A stretch of 64,000 nucleotides of DNA. It comes from Prochlorococcus marinus XMU1408. Lineage in GTDB: Bacteria > Cyanobacteriota > Cyanobacteriia > PCC-6307 > Cyanobiaceae. Numbering within the stretch: position 1 is the stretch's first letter; each line of letters opens with the position of its first letter. Shown one piece after another: positions 47,446 through 56,620 of the stretch. The stretch lies in assembly GCF_003208055.1 (NCBI RefSeq), contig NZ_QJUE01000002.1:372001-436000 (forward strand), written 5' to 3'. The notes beneath the pieces were generated by a model, which made no database searches, was not told the DNA's origin, and worked only from the letters and a program-made list of their open reading frames with translations. The translations under genes were made by a program, and so were the position numbers.

Positions 47446-47712
47446 TCATGAGTAAAAAATAAGAGCCAAACCTTTTTTAGTTAAATAAAATTCTTTTTCT
47501 TCTCTACTTAAATCCATTGATAATTGCTCACCTTCTTTGATTGCTTGATCATATGGAGGTTTTGAAGGCGAAATTCCTTTATATATTGCTGCAATACCTA
47601 GTGGAGTAGCGTTCCATGCGAAATTAGCTGTTTCTCCAATAGGTGGCTGATTTAATGCTTCTTCTAGCAGACTAGATGAGTTCGATTTTGGACGAATTGT
47701 TGTTGATGTCAT
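47446..47712 (-). CDS. Hypothetical protein, 88 aa
   Basis: The protein reads MTSTTIRPKSNSSSLLEEAL, then PPIGETANFAWNATPLGIAA and LSREEKEFYLTKKGLALIF. It starts at ATG, has no membrane segment and no recognised family. Confidence 0.7.
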   Translation of the reverse strand: MTSTTIRPKSNSSSLLEEALNQPPIGETANFAWNATPLGIAAIYKGISPSKPPYDQAIKEGEQLSMDLSREEKEFYLTKKGLALIFYS

Positions 47713-47899
47713 ATTTATATTTTAGTTTTCTTAAAAAAACTTTTAGTTTGCTGTAGAAGAATTAATACATCTACTTTCTAACGCATTAGTTTGTTATGTG
47801 CGTGATTTTTGTTGATCTCTGCATTCTTTCCTTTGGTTGAATTTTTGTTTTTATTTATATCGTTCATAGCTTTAAAGGATCTATTTAGAAGTTATATTT

Positions 47900-48295
47900 T
47901 CATTTTTCTTGTATCTTCTTTTTTAATAGAATAAACTGTTTGAATTGATCAAATAACTCTTCATTTAACTCATCGCTATTTTTGATAAAAATATCATCTA
48001 AATTGCGCCTGTATCTTTTCGTATTATAAGTAATGCCTTTGTCTGAGATCAATTCATCAAGTTCATGATATTTAATTGATGTATTAGTTATGCTTTTTTC
48101 TTTTTCATATCTATTTTCTCTATTTAAATCGTTTGTATTTTGTAAATCAAACTCTCCTCTTGCTAACAATGCCTCTTCAACTAATATTCCTACTACTTTT
48201 GATTGGCTTAGCTTTTCTTTACTTGCTATTTTGGAGATGATTTTTTGAATATTTACTGAAGGCAGGTAGCCAATCCTTTTTCTTATGGAGGGCAT
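47900..48295 (-). CDS. Ribbon-helix-helix-like protein
   Basis: The first 45 residues (RKRIGYLPSVNIQKIISKIA, then EKLSQSKVVGILVEEALLAR) have the strand-helix-helix spacing of CopG/Arc-type DNA-binding proteins. The rest is polar and helical. It could be a small regulator or an antitoxin-like protein, but no toxin partner is next to it. Confidence 0.6.
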   Translation of the reverse strand: MPSIRKRIGYLPSVNIQKIISKIASKEKLSQSKVVGILVEEALLARGEFDLQNTNDLNRENRYEKEKSITNTSIKYHELDELISDKGITYNTKRYRRNLDDIFIKNSDELNEELFDQFKQFILLKKKIQEK

Positions 48296-48374
48296 ACCTC
48301 TTTGAGTAAAAATTTAACTTACTTTACCTTTTGCTTGAATTCAAAATATTTTACTTATTTCTTGACGTTTGGGT

Positions 48375-48551
48375 TTAAAAAATCCAATCTTCTAGCATTA
48401 TTTTAGCTTTCTTAAATTCATTTTTAGCTTTGTGCTCATTTATTTTCTTTATTGCTGAATATGCCATTTCTCCTTTTTCCCAAAAAAGAATTTGATTTAT
48501 GGGACTTAGAAGATTAGATTCTTCATCAGAAATTGAAAGCTTTTTAGTCAT
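48375..48551 (-). CDS. Small hypothetical protein, 58 aa
   Basis: The ATG frame MTKKLSISDEESNLLSPINQ continues ILFWEKGEMAYSAIKKINEH and ends KIMLEDWIF. It is helical and charged. No family is recognised; the RHH-like gene lies just downstream. Confidence 0.52.
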   Translation of the reverse strand: MTKKLSISDEESNLLSPINQILFWEKGEMAYSAIKKINEHKAKNEFKKAKIMLEDWIF

Positions 48552-48698
48552 TAGTTCATCAGCTGAAGTATTTTTAAATTTGAATTATTAGTAGTTATTG
48601 ATTACAGAATAGACTATTGAGCACCTCTTCAGAAAATTGAGTTAGAATCCCTTTTGTTTTTTATTTGTGTTATTGATTATCTAGTTGCAAAGATGCTG

Positions 48699-48914
48699 TC
48701 AATATTTCTTGTCTTCAGGGAATTCTGGTTTATCTTTCTTTTTTCTCCTGCCATCAGAAAGCTCTAGTAAAGTTGAAAGTTGTTCATATACAGACCTTAG
48801 TGAGGATAACTCAGGTAATAAACCGTCGTTTCTGAGATCTTCATCCATATATCTAAGCTCTTGCCTTACGTAGGAGAGAATAGATTTGGCTTCATCTCTT
48901 TTTGGTCCAGCCAT
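48699..48914 (-). CDS. Small helical protein, paralog of the 51946 gene
   Basis: This 71-residue protein contains LSYVRQELRYMDEDLRNDGL, LPELSSLRSVYEQLSTLLEL and a basic tail KKKDKPEF. About half of these positions are the same in the 51946 protein. Two helices and a basic C-terminus suggest a small coiled-coil or nucleic-acid-associated protein; the function is unknown. Confidence 0.75.
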   Translation of the reverse strand: MAGPKRDEAKSILSYVRQELRYMDEDLRNDGLLPELSSLRSVYEQLSTLLELSDGRRKKKDKPEFPEDKKY

Positions 48915-49132
48915 ATTTTTTTTTTATATGTGGAGAAGATACAACAAAAAAGAAGTAAAATATGATTTTGAACTGCGTATCAAGACAATGTGTTTGTAGA
49001 TTAAATCTTGTTTCTTTAGTTAGAATTAAATATTATTCTCTTACAATCAAAATTTATCTTTGAAATAATTAATAAATAAAATATTTATTAATTATTTTAT
49101 TAAAATTTAATTTAATAGAAGTTTATTATTTG

Positions 49133-50344
49133 ATGATTTCAGATCTCGTTATTATTGGTGGGGGCGCCTCTGGATTTATGGGTGCCATTACAGCAGTAAG
49201 AAATGGAATAGGATCGGTAGTAATACTAGAAAGTACATCAAAAGTTCTTGAAAAAGTAAGAATTAGTGGCGGTGGTAGATGTAACTTAACTAACTCATGT
49301 TGGGATATATCAAATTTAGTCAACAATTATCCAAGAGGAGAAAAGCAACTTATAGGACTTTTTAATCGATTTTCTACAAGCGATGCTTTTGAGTGGTTTC
49401 AAGAAATGGGACTTAGTTTAAAAGTAGAAAATGATGGACGTATCTTTCCTTGTTCTGATTCTTCAGAGGATGTAATAAAATGTTTGAAGAATGTAGCAAG
49501 AAGATATGGTGTAAAGGTATTTATTAATTCACATGTGAAGCAAATAAGAGTAACGAGTGAGGGCTTTAATTTATTAGCTAAAGGAAATAATTACTTTAAA
49601 GCAAAAAATATTTTAATTTGTACAGGTGGTCATCCTAGTGGACGAAGATTGGCGAAGAGCCTTGGTCATACAATTATTCATCCTGTTCCATCTCTCTTTT
49701 CCTTTTCTACTTCTGACAACACATTAAAATCTTGTTCAGGTATAACTTTAAATGTTCAAATTAAACTTATTGTTAATAATAAGAAATTTACTGAAAGTGG
49801 GACAATTTTAATAACTCATAGAGGCTTTAGTGGCCCTGTGATTTTGCGTATGTCTGCATTTAGTGCAAGATATTTGTATGATAATAAATATTTTGGGGAA
49901 TTAAGAATAAATTGGCTCTGTTTGAGTGAGGATGAGACTAGGTCAAAAATTGATTTATTCAAATTGGAAAATGGCAAGAAACTTGTTTTAAAGAATAAAC
50001 CTTTTAATCATTTACCCAGAAGCTTATGGAAAGCTCTCGTTTTAAGTGTAAATATTGATAAACAATTAAAATGGGCTGATTTATCTAAATATGAAAAGGA
50101 TACTTTAGTTAAATGTTTAACTATGAAAAATTATTTAATAAATAGTCGCGGACCTTTTGGTGAGGAATTTGTAACTGCGGGTGGAGTATCACTTAATGAA
50201 ATTAATTTCAAGACAATGGAAAGTAAGATTTGTAAGGGTTTATATTTTGCAGGGGAGGTTTTAGATATTGACGGGATTACAGGTGGCTTTAATTTTCAAC
50301 ATTGCTGGACTAGTGGTTGGATAGCAGGTAATGCGATTATATAA
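49133..50344 (+). CDS. HI0933-type flavoprotein (BaiN-like)
   Basis: This 403-residue FAD protein starts MISDLVIIGGGASGFMGAIT, has KVRISGGGRCNLTNS, GRIFPCSDSSEDV and the closing GGVSLNEINFKTMESK with GLYFAGEVLDIDGITGGFN. Family members bind FAD and are linked to reductase or hydrolase roles that remain unclear. ATG 49133 is used; an in-frame TTG precedes it. Confidence 0.88.
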   Translation: MISDLVIIGGGASGFMGAITAVRNGIGSVVILESTSKVLEKVRISGGGRCNLTNSCWDISNLVNNYPRGEKQLIGLFNRFSTSDAFEWFQEMGLSLKVENDGRIFPCSDSSEDVIKCLKNVARRYGVKVFINSHVKQIRVTSEGFNLLAKGNNYFKAKNILICTGGHPSGRRLAKSLGHTIIHPVPSLFSFSTSDNTLKSCSGITLNVQIKLIVNNKKFTESGTILITHRGFSGPVILRMSAFSARYLYDNKYFGELRINWLCLSEDETRSKIDLFKLENGKKLVLKNKPFNHLPRSLWKALVLSVNIDKQLKWADLSKYEKDTLVKCLTMKNYLINSRGPFGEEFVTAGGVSLNEINFKTMESKICKGLYFAGEVLDIDGITGGFNFQHCWTSGWIAGNAII

Positions 50345-50804
50345 ATAATTATAAGTATTAATAATTATATATTAATTTTTTATATATATTAAAGACAAAT
50401 GAAGGTTAACTTAGATGTTTAACCAAGAGATGCAATCAAAGCTGGAATTGCAACCGCTATTAGTCCCACAGCTGCTGTTGCAGTAAGTAGTGAAGTGCTC
50501 ACTTTACATTTATGTACTTTAAATATTTTACACAACAGATTTGAATCTTTTTGTGAGTAATAATACTATTTGTAGTAACTTTTCTGGGTTTTCAGAGTTT
50601 GAAAACATAAAGTGCAAAAAATATATTTATATACTTTGCGAAAGGCTGTTATGACCTATCGATTTATTTAATTATTTTTATCACTAGCACTGCTAAATAT
50701 CCTAGCGAGTAAGTACTAATACTCATTCGCTAGACTCTCTGATTTTTGTTTCCACGCTTTATGTCCTGGTACAACTAAAGTTCATTCAATTGTTATAGGT
50801 CAAA
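50345..50804. other. Intergenic region with one tiny hydrophobic ORF
   Basis: Apart from the 27-codon frame at 50419-50502, I see a 12-base imperfect hairpin (TAGCGAGTAAGT / ACTCATTCGCTA) at about 50702-50731, followed by a short T run. It may be a terminator or part of a small RNA. Confidence 0.4.
50419..50502 (-). CDS. Possible 27-aa single-helix membrane peptide
   Basis: A GTG frame encodes STSLLTATAAVGLIAVAIPA followed by LIASLG. It is hydrophobic throughout, like the very small photosystem subunits, but it does not match any I know. No ribosome site is visible. Confidence 0.35.
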   Translation of the reverse strand: MSTSLLTATAAVGLIAVAIPALIASLG

Positions 50805-51359
50805 TTGCTTAATTCAATTTTTTACGAATCAATATTGAAGGATTTTGCGTTTCTAGTTTTAAGGGTGTTTACAGGAGCTCTGCTAATCCATCATGGTTTT
50901 GAAAAATTAAATGACATAAACAATTTTGCTGATGCATTTGTCCGCCCTCTTCACTTGCCCTTTCCTGTGACTCTTTCTTACGTTGCAGCCGCCTCGGAAA
51001 TTGGTGGCAGTTGGTTGTTGATTCTTGGCCTTGGTACCAGATTAGGTGCGACTGCAATATTAGGAACTATGAGCGTTGCTATTTACCATGCAGTCGTTAC
51101 CTCAGGTTTTAACATATATTTGCTAGAGCTTCTAGCTCTCTATTTTGCTTCTGCTTTTTCAATAATTTTGTTAGGTCCTGGAATGTTTTCTGCTGATTAT
51201 CTGATAAAAGAAATCTTTAAAAATAAATTTGATTTTACTGGTTACATTTTTAGTCAGAGATTATCTAATAGTAACTTACCAATTAATGAAAATAGATCAG
51301 TTTCTATAAAAAGGAAGAGATCATTTTCTTTTCCTTTAAGTAATTTCTTGTCCTCTTAG
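50805..51359 (+). CDS. DoxX family membrane protein
   Basis: This 184-residue protein has four membrane segments and the DoxX pattern LRVFTGALLIHHGFEKLND, EIGGSWLLILGLGTRLGAT and AIYHAVVTSGFNIYLLELLA. The family is tied to redox and membrane functions that vary. It has a TTG start with AGGT just upstream. The last ~40 residues are polar and basic. Confidence 0.82.
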   Translation: MLNSIFYESILKDFAFLVLRVFTGALLIHHGFEKLNDINNFADAFVRPLHLPFPVTLSYVAAASEIGGSWLLILGLGTRLGATAILGTMSVAIYHAVVTSGFNIYLLELLALYFASAFSIILLGPGMFSADYLIKEIFKNKFDFTGYIFSQRLSNSNLPINENRSVSIKRKRSFSFPLSNFLSS

Positions 51360-51371
51360 CGAAGTAATACA

Positions 51372-51686
51372 TTATTTATCTCTAAATTCTTTTTTTTTCA
51401 TTGACAAGTAAAACCACATCCAAGTTGGTAAAGTAATAAAAAAGCCTATTAAAATAATATAACTTTTGGTTGTATCCCATGCTGCTTCATCACAAGCTTC
51501 TTTTATTTTATAGGAAGGGTTTACTTTGCTGCCAAGGCTTCTACATATATTTAGCCCATGAATACTAAGTGTCCCATATGTTATAGCTGTAGGGACAGTA
51601 GCAAGAAATATTGCAAGTATTAAATTGCCTAGCCTCAGATTGAGGTCTTTCCTTTTTTGTTGATCCATATATACATTTTTATCCAT
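51372..51686 (-). CDS. Two-helix membrane protein, 104 aa
   Basis: From ATG 51686 the protein reads MDKNVYMDQQKRKDLNLRLG, a helix NLILAIFLATVPTAITYG, a loop with two cysteines (NICRSL, KEACDEAAWD) and a second helix SYIILIGFFITLPTWMWFYL. The frame is open further upstream but that part is poor. No family is recognised. Confidence 0.65.
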   Translation of the reverse strand: MDKNVYMDQQKRKDLNLRLGNLILAIFLATVPTAITYGTLSIHGLNICRSLGSKVNPSYKIKEACDEAAWDTTKSYIILIGFFITLPTWMWFYLSMKKKEFRDK

Positions 51687-51945
51687 ATCTATGATAAGGC
51701 GCAGTATATTTCTTATTTTTTTACAAAACACTTGCCATTCTTTCGGTTTTTCTTTAATTCCTTCTCCTGTACTTTTTAAATTTAAATTTTTTTTTGTAAT
51801 TATTAGCTTTATAACTTTTAAGTTGTTAACTAGCTAAAAAGTTTTGGTATAAGTTGTGCTTTTATAAACTTTGTTAATTTCCAGATGCTTAATATACTTA
51901 TCTTAGGTTAAAGTTAAAGTCTAGTAGCGATTAATCTATTTTATA

Positions 51946-52149
51946 ATGTCTACCAGCAAGAGAGAGGAAGTTAGTTCTCATTTGCGTTATATCAGGCAAG
52001 AACTTAGAGATTTGGATCAAATGCTTGGCCAACATGGTTTGCTGCCTGAGTTGTCAGAGCTGAAGGAGGTCTACAATTCTTTGGATGCTTTACATCAACT
52101 ACTTTCAGGTAAAGTTAAAAAGAAACCTAAGCCTGAGTTTGATGATTGA
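51946..52149 (+). CDS. Small helical protein, paralog of the 48699 gene
   Basis: This 67-residue protein contains LRYIRQELRDLDQMLGQHGL, LPELSELKEVYNSLDALHQL and a basic tail KKKPKPEF. It matches the 48699 protein over almost its whole length. It starts at ATG. The two are 3 kb apart on opposite strands. Confidence 0.75.
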   Translation: MSTSKREEVSSHLRYIRQELRDLDQMLGQHGLLPELSELKEVYNSLDALHQLLSGKVKKKPKPEFDD

Positions 52150-52291
52150 TATCATCAATAAATATTCGAATATGAATTGAAATTTTTGTGTTTATTTGAC
52201 TTAATCTTTAAAATTTTGTTGAAGATTATTTTTTTAGACTTGCATAAAAAAAAACTAGTAACAATATATATAAAGGAAATCACTTGATTTA

Positions 52292-52498
52292 ATGAGTGAA
52301 GAAACTTGGAAAACTCAGTATAAGCAATGGAAAAAATTAAAACCATATCAAATTAAACTGATTGATGATGGTCCTAAAAGTCAATCTCAGGCTTGGCTTC
52401 TAAATTCTATGTGGTGTGAATGGATGGATTTGAAAAGAATAAATGTCTCTGAAACCTTTAACAAAGGAGCTTCTTCCTGGACTGATCCTTGGGAATAA
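52292..52498 (+). CDS. Small hypothetical protein, 68 aa
   Basis: The protein reads MSEETWKTQYKQWKKLKPYQ, then AWLLNSMWCEWMDLKRINVS and ends SWTDPWE. It is rich in Trp. It starts at ATG and has no recognised family. Confidence 0.6.
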   Translation: MSEETWKTQYKQWKKLKPYQIKLIDDGPKSQSQAWLLNSMWCEWMDLKRINVSETFNKGASSWTDPWE

Positions 52499-52522
52499 TA
52501 AGTGGTGTTGCTTTCTTGTTTT

Positions 52523-53599
52523 TTAGGATTTATTTGTAAAATAATTTCTTTCTAATATGTCATGTATTATTACCTCTCTAAAGAATACTTGAATTACTAC
52601 AGCCATTGGAATTGCTAATAATAAACCAAGTGGTCCCAAAATAATAGTGAATAAAAATTGTGCAGTGATTGTCAAGCCTGGAAGTAATTTGACTTGTTTT
52701 TGCATTATAGAAGGAGTAATTATATAGCTTTCTATATTTTGAATTACTATATATAAACCTAGAACAGCGAGCGATTTCCATGGGGTATCAAGCAAAGCAA
52801 CCGACATGGGAAAAATAGTACTTATCGTTGGTCCAACATTTGGGATAACATTTAGAACCCCTGCTATTAAAGCATTAGCAATTACTAATTTTATCCCTAA
52901 TAAATATAGTCCTATAGAAGAAAGTATTGCTACAAATATTGAACTTAATAAAACACCTGCCATCCAACTACTTAAGGAATTACCACACTTATATAATATA
53001 TTCCTTGCACGTCTTCTGTAAAAAGATGGGACTAATAATATAGCTACCTCTCTATAGGAATTTGGCTGTAAAGTTATCATTAAGCCAACTGAAATTATAA
53101 AGAATAATTGAATTATACCTATGCCTACGTTGCTAGCTAAGCTGATAATCTTTGTAATACTTTCAGTTACTCCATTGGCCAGACTTGCACTATCAGGAAT
53201 AATACTAAGCTTATTTGTTAATAATGACCTATCCGCTAATTCGGGTATATTATCTTTATATATGATTTCAGTGATATCGAAAAATGTATTTATTGAAAGT
53301 TCCCATAACTTGCTAACAGCTGATGGTATTTGATTTATAAGCTCCTCAAATTCACTAGAAAACTGTGGTATTATTATTACTATTGAAATACTTAATATTA
53401 GTATTATAGATATTAACGTTATGCCAAACGCGGCCCACCTGGGAATAGAGAATATACTTCGAATTTTTCCTATAACTGTACAAAGAGCCATAGATAAAAT
53501 TATTGCTGCAAAAAATAGTATTAGTATTTCTTTTAAACTTAATAAAATCAATATTGAAGTAATTAATGCTGCAATTGATAGCCAGTTAGTTGATTTCAA
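52523..53599 (-). CDS. AI-2E family transporter (PerM/TqsA-like)
   Basis: This 358-residue protein has about eight membrane segments, a central soluble part and the family's C-terminal block ANALIAGVLNVIPNVGPTIS plus ILGPLGLLLAIPMAVVIQVF. Family members export small signals or act as Na+/H+ antiporters; the substrate here is unknown. It begins at a TTG one base after the psb28 stop, so it is cotranscribed with psb28. Confidence 0.86.
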   Translation of the reverse strand: MKSTNWLSIAALITSILILLSLKEILILFFAAIILSMALCTVIGKIRSIFSIPRWAAFGITLISIILILSISIVIIIPQFSSEFEELINQIPSAVSKLWELSINTFFDITEIIYKDNIPELADRSLLTNKLSIIPDSASLANGVTESITKIISLASNVGIGIIQLFFIISVGLMITLQPNSYREVAILLVPSFYRRRARNILYKCGNSLSSWMAGVLLSSIFVAILSSIGLYLLGIKLVIANALIAGVLNVIPNVGPTISTIFPMSVALLDTPWKSLAVLGLYIVIQNIESYIITPSIMQKQVKLLPGLTITAQFLFTIILGPLGLLLAIPMAVVIQVFFREVIIHDILERNYFTNKS

Positions 53600-53600
53600 A

Positions 53601-53951
53601 TTATTTATTTTTTAAATGAGTAAGTGAATTAGAATACCTTTCTGAAAAACGCATAAACCTTTCAAATTCTTTTTCTGACTTCCAATTATACGTAGATTTA
53701 ACTTCTCTTATATGCGTTTCTGATATGGAAAGATCTATTTTCCTTGTAGATAGCTCACCTTCTTCATCAATTAGGTACATTTTCTGTATCGAGTTGAAAT
53801 TTTCAAAAGTTATGCTTGAAGGTTTATAGAATTTATATATTGCTTGACCTTTCTTTCCATCAAGATTTCTAAATAAGCGTATTTCAGGTTGATCTTCTTC
53901 ATCTTTCCCCTTTATAAATTGAATTGCTACTTTTTTATTGATGTTAGTCAT
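53601..53951 (-). CDS. psb28: Photosystem II assembly protein Psb28
   Basis: This 116-residue protein has the Psb28 signature: VAIQFIKGKDEEDQPEIRLF, RNLDGKKGQAIYKFYKP, IQKMYLIDEEGEL and the C-terminal EKEFERFMRFSERYSNSL. It binds PSII intermediates containing CP47 and is also linked to chlorophyll protein synthesis. It starts at ATG. Confidence 0.93.
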   Translation of the reverse strand: MTNINKKVAIQFIKGKDEEDQPEIRLFRNLDGKKGQAIYKFYKPSSITFENFNSIQKMYLIDEEGELSTRKIDLSISETHIREVKSTYNWKSEKEFERFMRFSERYSNSLTHLKNK

Positions 53952-53992
53952 ATTTTTTAGATTAAATTAATAGATATCTTCTTGTTAAAGAA

Positions 53993-55045
53993 CTATAAGG
54001 GATTGAGCCTCTCATTAAAAATTTTAATTAATGATGATTTCAAGCTTAAACCACTAAGATCAATTGAATTTATATTAGTTGTTTTTTTAAGTTCATATTC
54101 ATAGCATCTATCGTAATAATCAAGCATGGCTTCACAGGCTTTTGACCAATCTTTGTTTTCAATTGCCATTAGTGCATCATTTGTTCTTTGTGGTCCTAAT
54201 CTTTTCCTTATTCTATTTACAGCATCTTTTAATTCGCTTTGAGAGTTTTTACTGTAAACATTTACCAGGTTATCTATGCGCTCACTCGTAGTTCTGATTA
54301 TCTCAAGGATGGGTGCCTTTTTCATTTTTATATATAAACTATTTGGTATTCGACATTTCCCTAGATTACAACTTTCAGCCTCAATCCATATTTCAGTAGC
54401 ATTGCTTTTATAAAAGTTTTCCAGACATTCAGCGAGGAGATTTTCAAATTGTTGACTTGAGGGTTGCTTCTCCATCCCTAAAGAACCAAAACTACTTCCT
54501 CTATGATTTGCAATTCCTTCTAAATCAATCACATATATATATTCAATATTGATGTGTTTGAGCAGATCTGTTTTTCTAGTACCTGTTTTACCTCCTAAAA
54601 GCCTTATAGGTAAATCAGCCTCAAATTGATTTAATACCCATTTTCGATAGCTTTTGTATCCACCTTTTAACAAATAAGTCTGAATTCCAACTGTTCTTGC
54701 AAGCCAGGCAAAAGAACTAGATCTCATTCCTCCTCTCCAACAATATATTCTTAATGATTTTTTTTCTCCGTTTTCTTTATTAGTTATCTCTAGGATTTTA
54801 TGCAACAGATTTTTTATGTTTGGAATGATCAGTTTTAAACCATTAAATATTGCCTTTAAGCGACTCTCTTTTTTGTAGCTTTTTCCTATTGACTCTCTTT
54901 CGCTGTCAGAAAACAACGGAATGTTGATGGCACCTGGCCAATGACCTTGGGAGTATTCAAGTGGACTTCTTACATCAACAATTGGACTATTTAAATTCCG
55001 AAAATCCGTTACTGGATAATATAAATTGGTAGGTTTCTCTGACAT
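53993..55045 (-). CDS. mnmH: tRNA 2-selenouridine synthase
   Basis: This ~350-residue protein has an N-terminal rhodanese domain (SPIVDVRSPLEYSQGHWPGA, then the active Cys in IYCWRGGMRSSSFAWL) and a C-terminal P-loop ATPase-like domain. The P-loop reads GGKTGTRKT, with Arg (AGA) where the family has Gly. The enzyme replaces sulfur with selenium at the tRNA wobble uridine. ATG 55045 is preferred; ATG 55078 would abut the divergent gun4 gene. Confidence 0.86.
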   Translation of the reverse strand: MSEKPTNLYYPVTDFRNLNSPIVDVRSPLEYSQGHWPGAINIPLFSDSERESIGKSYKKESRLKAIFNGLKLIIPNIKNLLHKILEITNKENGEKKSLRIYCWRGGMRSSSFAWLARTVGIQTYLLKGGYKSYRKWVLNQFEADLPIRLLGGKTGTRKTDLLKHINIEYIYVIDLEGIANHRGSSFGSLGMEKQPSSQQFENLLAECLENFYKSNATEIWIEAESCNLGKCRIPNSLYIKMKKAPILEIIRTTSERIDNLVNVYSKNSQSELKDAVNRIRKRLGPQRTNDALMAIENKDWSKACEAMLDYYDRCYEYELKKTTNINSIDLSGLSLKSSLIKIFNERLNPL

Positions 55046-55084
55046 AGTGTTACTTCTCAGGTCATTGTAGGCCGACATTTGATC

Positions 55085-55801
55085 ATGACTGACGAAAAAC
55101 TACATCCAAATAAAGAAAGCATAAACGAGTTCATGGAGTCATTTAAATTGGCTTCAGAAAGGAAGCGACTAGGTTTATTAACTGTTTTGGAAACACGAGT
55201 TGAGGAGCTTCTGGCCCTTGGCCCATCAGTAATGGCTGGATTTGATTCTGATGTATGTGATTGGACCCCTGGCTTTATTCTGCAACTCATCCATAAGACT
55301 GATGAGAATTTCATAAAAAATAATCTTGACTGCAATGACCTTGCTTGGTTTACTGCTCCATCTGAGGTCGGATATGATTATTCACCTCTACAAAGATATT
55401 TATTAAATGAAAGTTTTGAGGAGGCTGACCGCTTTACAAGTTCAAAACTTAGAGAGCTTGCAGGTGAAAAGGCAGTAAAAAGAGGATATGTTTATTTCTC
55501 TGAGGTTGATTCTATCTCTGGAATTGATTTGTCAACTTTAAATAAACTATGGATTGTTTATTCTCGGGGAAAATTTGGTTTCACAGTACAAGCAAAAATA
55601 TTAGATTCAGTAGGAGGAAGATATGACAAATTGTGGCCTCGTATTGGTTGGAAAAAAGATGGTATATGGACTAGATATCCCAAAGCTTTTAATTGGTCGA
55701 TTGAAGCCCCGAATGGTCATATGCCATTGGTAAACCAACTCAGAGGTGTTCGATTGATGGATTCTTTGTTGAATCATCAGGCTTTAGTAGCTAAAAGCTA
55801 A
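55085..55801 (+). CDS. gun4: GUN4 domain protein
   Basis: This 238-residue protein has an N-terminal helical part and the GUN4 domain from YLLNESFEEADRFTSSKLRE through LWIVYSRGKFGFTVQAKI, GWKKDGIWTRYPKAFNW and GHMPLVNQLRGVRLMDSLL. GUN4 binds protoporphyrin IX and activates Mg-chelatase in chlorophyll synthesis. ATG 55085 is preferred over the TTG two codons earlier. It is divergent from mnmH with 39 bases between. Confidence 0.93.
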   Translation: MTDEKLHPNKESINEFMESFKLASERKRLGLLTVLETRVEELLALGPSVMAGFDSDVCDWTPGFILQLIHKTDENFIKNNLDCNDLAWFTAPSEVGYDYSPLQRYLLNESFEEADRFTSSKLRELAGEKAVKRGYVYFSEVDSISGIDLSTLNKLWIVYSRGKFGFTVQAKILDSVGGRYDKLWPRIGWKKDGIWTRYPKAFNWSIEAPNGHMPLVNQLRGVRLMDSLLNHQALVAKS

Positions 55802-55927
55802 CGAAATTAATTATTAATGTTATTTTTTTCCATAGAATACTATTTTGACTTAAGTTAAAAATATATATTTTATGATTAGACCAGTTTTTTAGTTAAAGAT
55901 TAATTTACAAAAGATGTCTAAGTAATT

Positions 55928-56320
55928 GTGGAGTCTTCAAAAAATTGGGTTGTATTTATTCAGCCCTCTACTTTAAAACTAGCACCCTTTATTGAGACTC
56001 TTTTAGAGCCTGTAATTTGTAAAGAAACGGCAAAAAGAATTGAATTGGGACTGCATGAAGCTCTTGTGAACGCAGTGGTACATGGAAACTTATCAAATCC
56101 TAAAAAAAATATTCGAGTTAGAAGAATACTTACGCCGAACTGGTTTGTTTGGCAAATTCAAGATGAAGGAATAGGGATAGTTGAAAAAAAAAGAATTAGT
56201 TCTTTACCTCTTGAAATTGATGCTAATAGTGGAAGAGGGATATATTTAATTCATAAATGTTTTGATGATGTTCGATGGAGTAGGAAAGGAAACAGACTGC
56301 AGTTATCACTTAGGAAATAA
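55928..56320 (+). CDS. Anti-sigma factor-like ATP-binding protein (HATPase, RsbW type)
   Basis: This 130-residue protein has the N box GLHEALVNAVVHGN and the G boxes QIQDEGIGI and SGRGIYLIHKCFDDV of the GHKL ATPase fold. RsbW-like kinases phosphorylate an anti-anti-sigma partner; no STAS gene is next to it. A GTG start is used. Confidence 0.85.
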   Translation: MESSKNWVVFIQPSTLKLAPFIETLLEPVICKETAKRIELGLHEALVNAVVHGNLSNPKKNIRVRRILTPNWFVWQIQDEGIGIVEKKRISSLPLEIDANSGRGIYLIHKCFDDVRWSRKGNRLQLSLRK

Positions 56321-56324
56321 ATAT

Positions 56325-56582
56325 TCAATGACTTTTGCATCCTGTATCTTTTATATCTTCTTTTATCCACAATATTGCTTGCTGAAGTAAATTTTCGACC
56401 TCTTCTTCATCTCCTTCGTTAATTAATTGTGATATTGCTGAAATAATTAATTCAGCGCTTCTTCTATATTTATTTCCCCTGAATTTATGCCAATTGTAAT
56501 TATCAAGACTGATTTCATTATGAAGCTCTTTCGCAAGGATCTTTGCTTTCTCTGACCAAATTGATTGATTTTTTTTCATCAT
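56325..56582 (-). CDS. Small cyanobacterial conserved protein (DUF6439-like)
   Basis: This 85-residue protein has KAKILAKELHNEISLDNYNW, KYRRSAELIISAISQLINEG and the tail LQQAILWIKEDIKDTGCKSH, which I associate with a small cyanobacterial family of unknown function. The family name is from memory. Two adjacent ATG codons could each be the start. Confidence 0.72.
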   Translation of the reverse strand: MMKKNQSIWSEKAKILAKELHNEISLDNYNWHKFRGNKYRRSAELIISAISQLINEGDEEEVENLLQQAILWIKEDIKDTGCKSH

Positions 56583-56620
56583 AATCTTTTATTTTATTTA
56601 CATCTTATGATTGCTTATAT

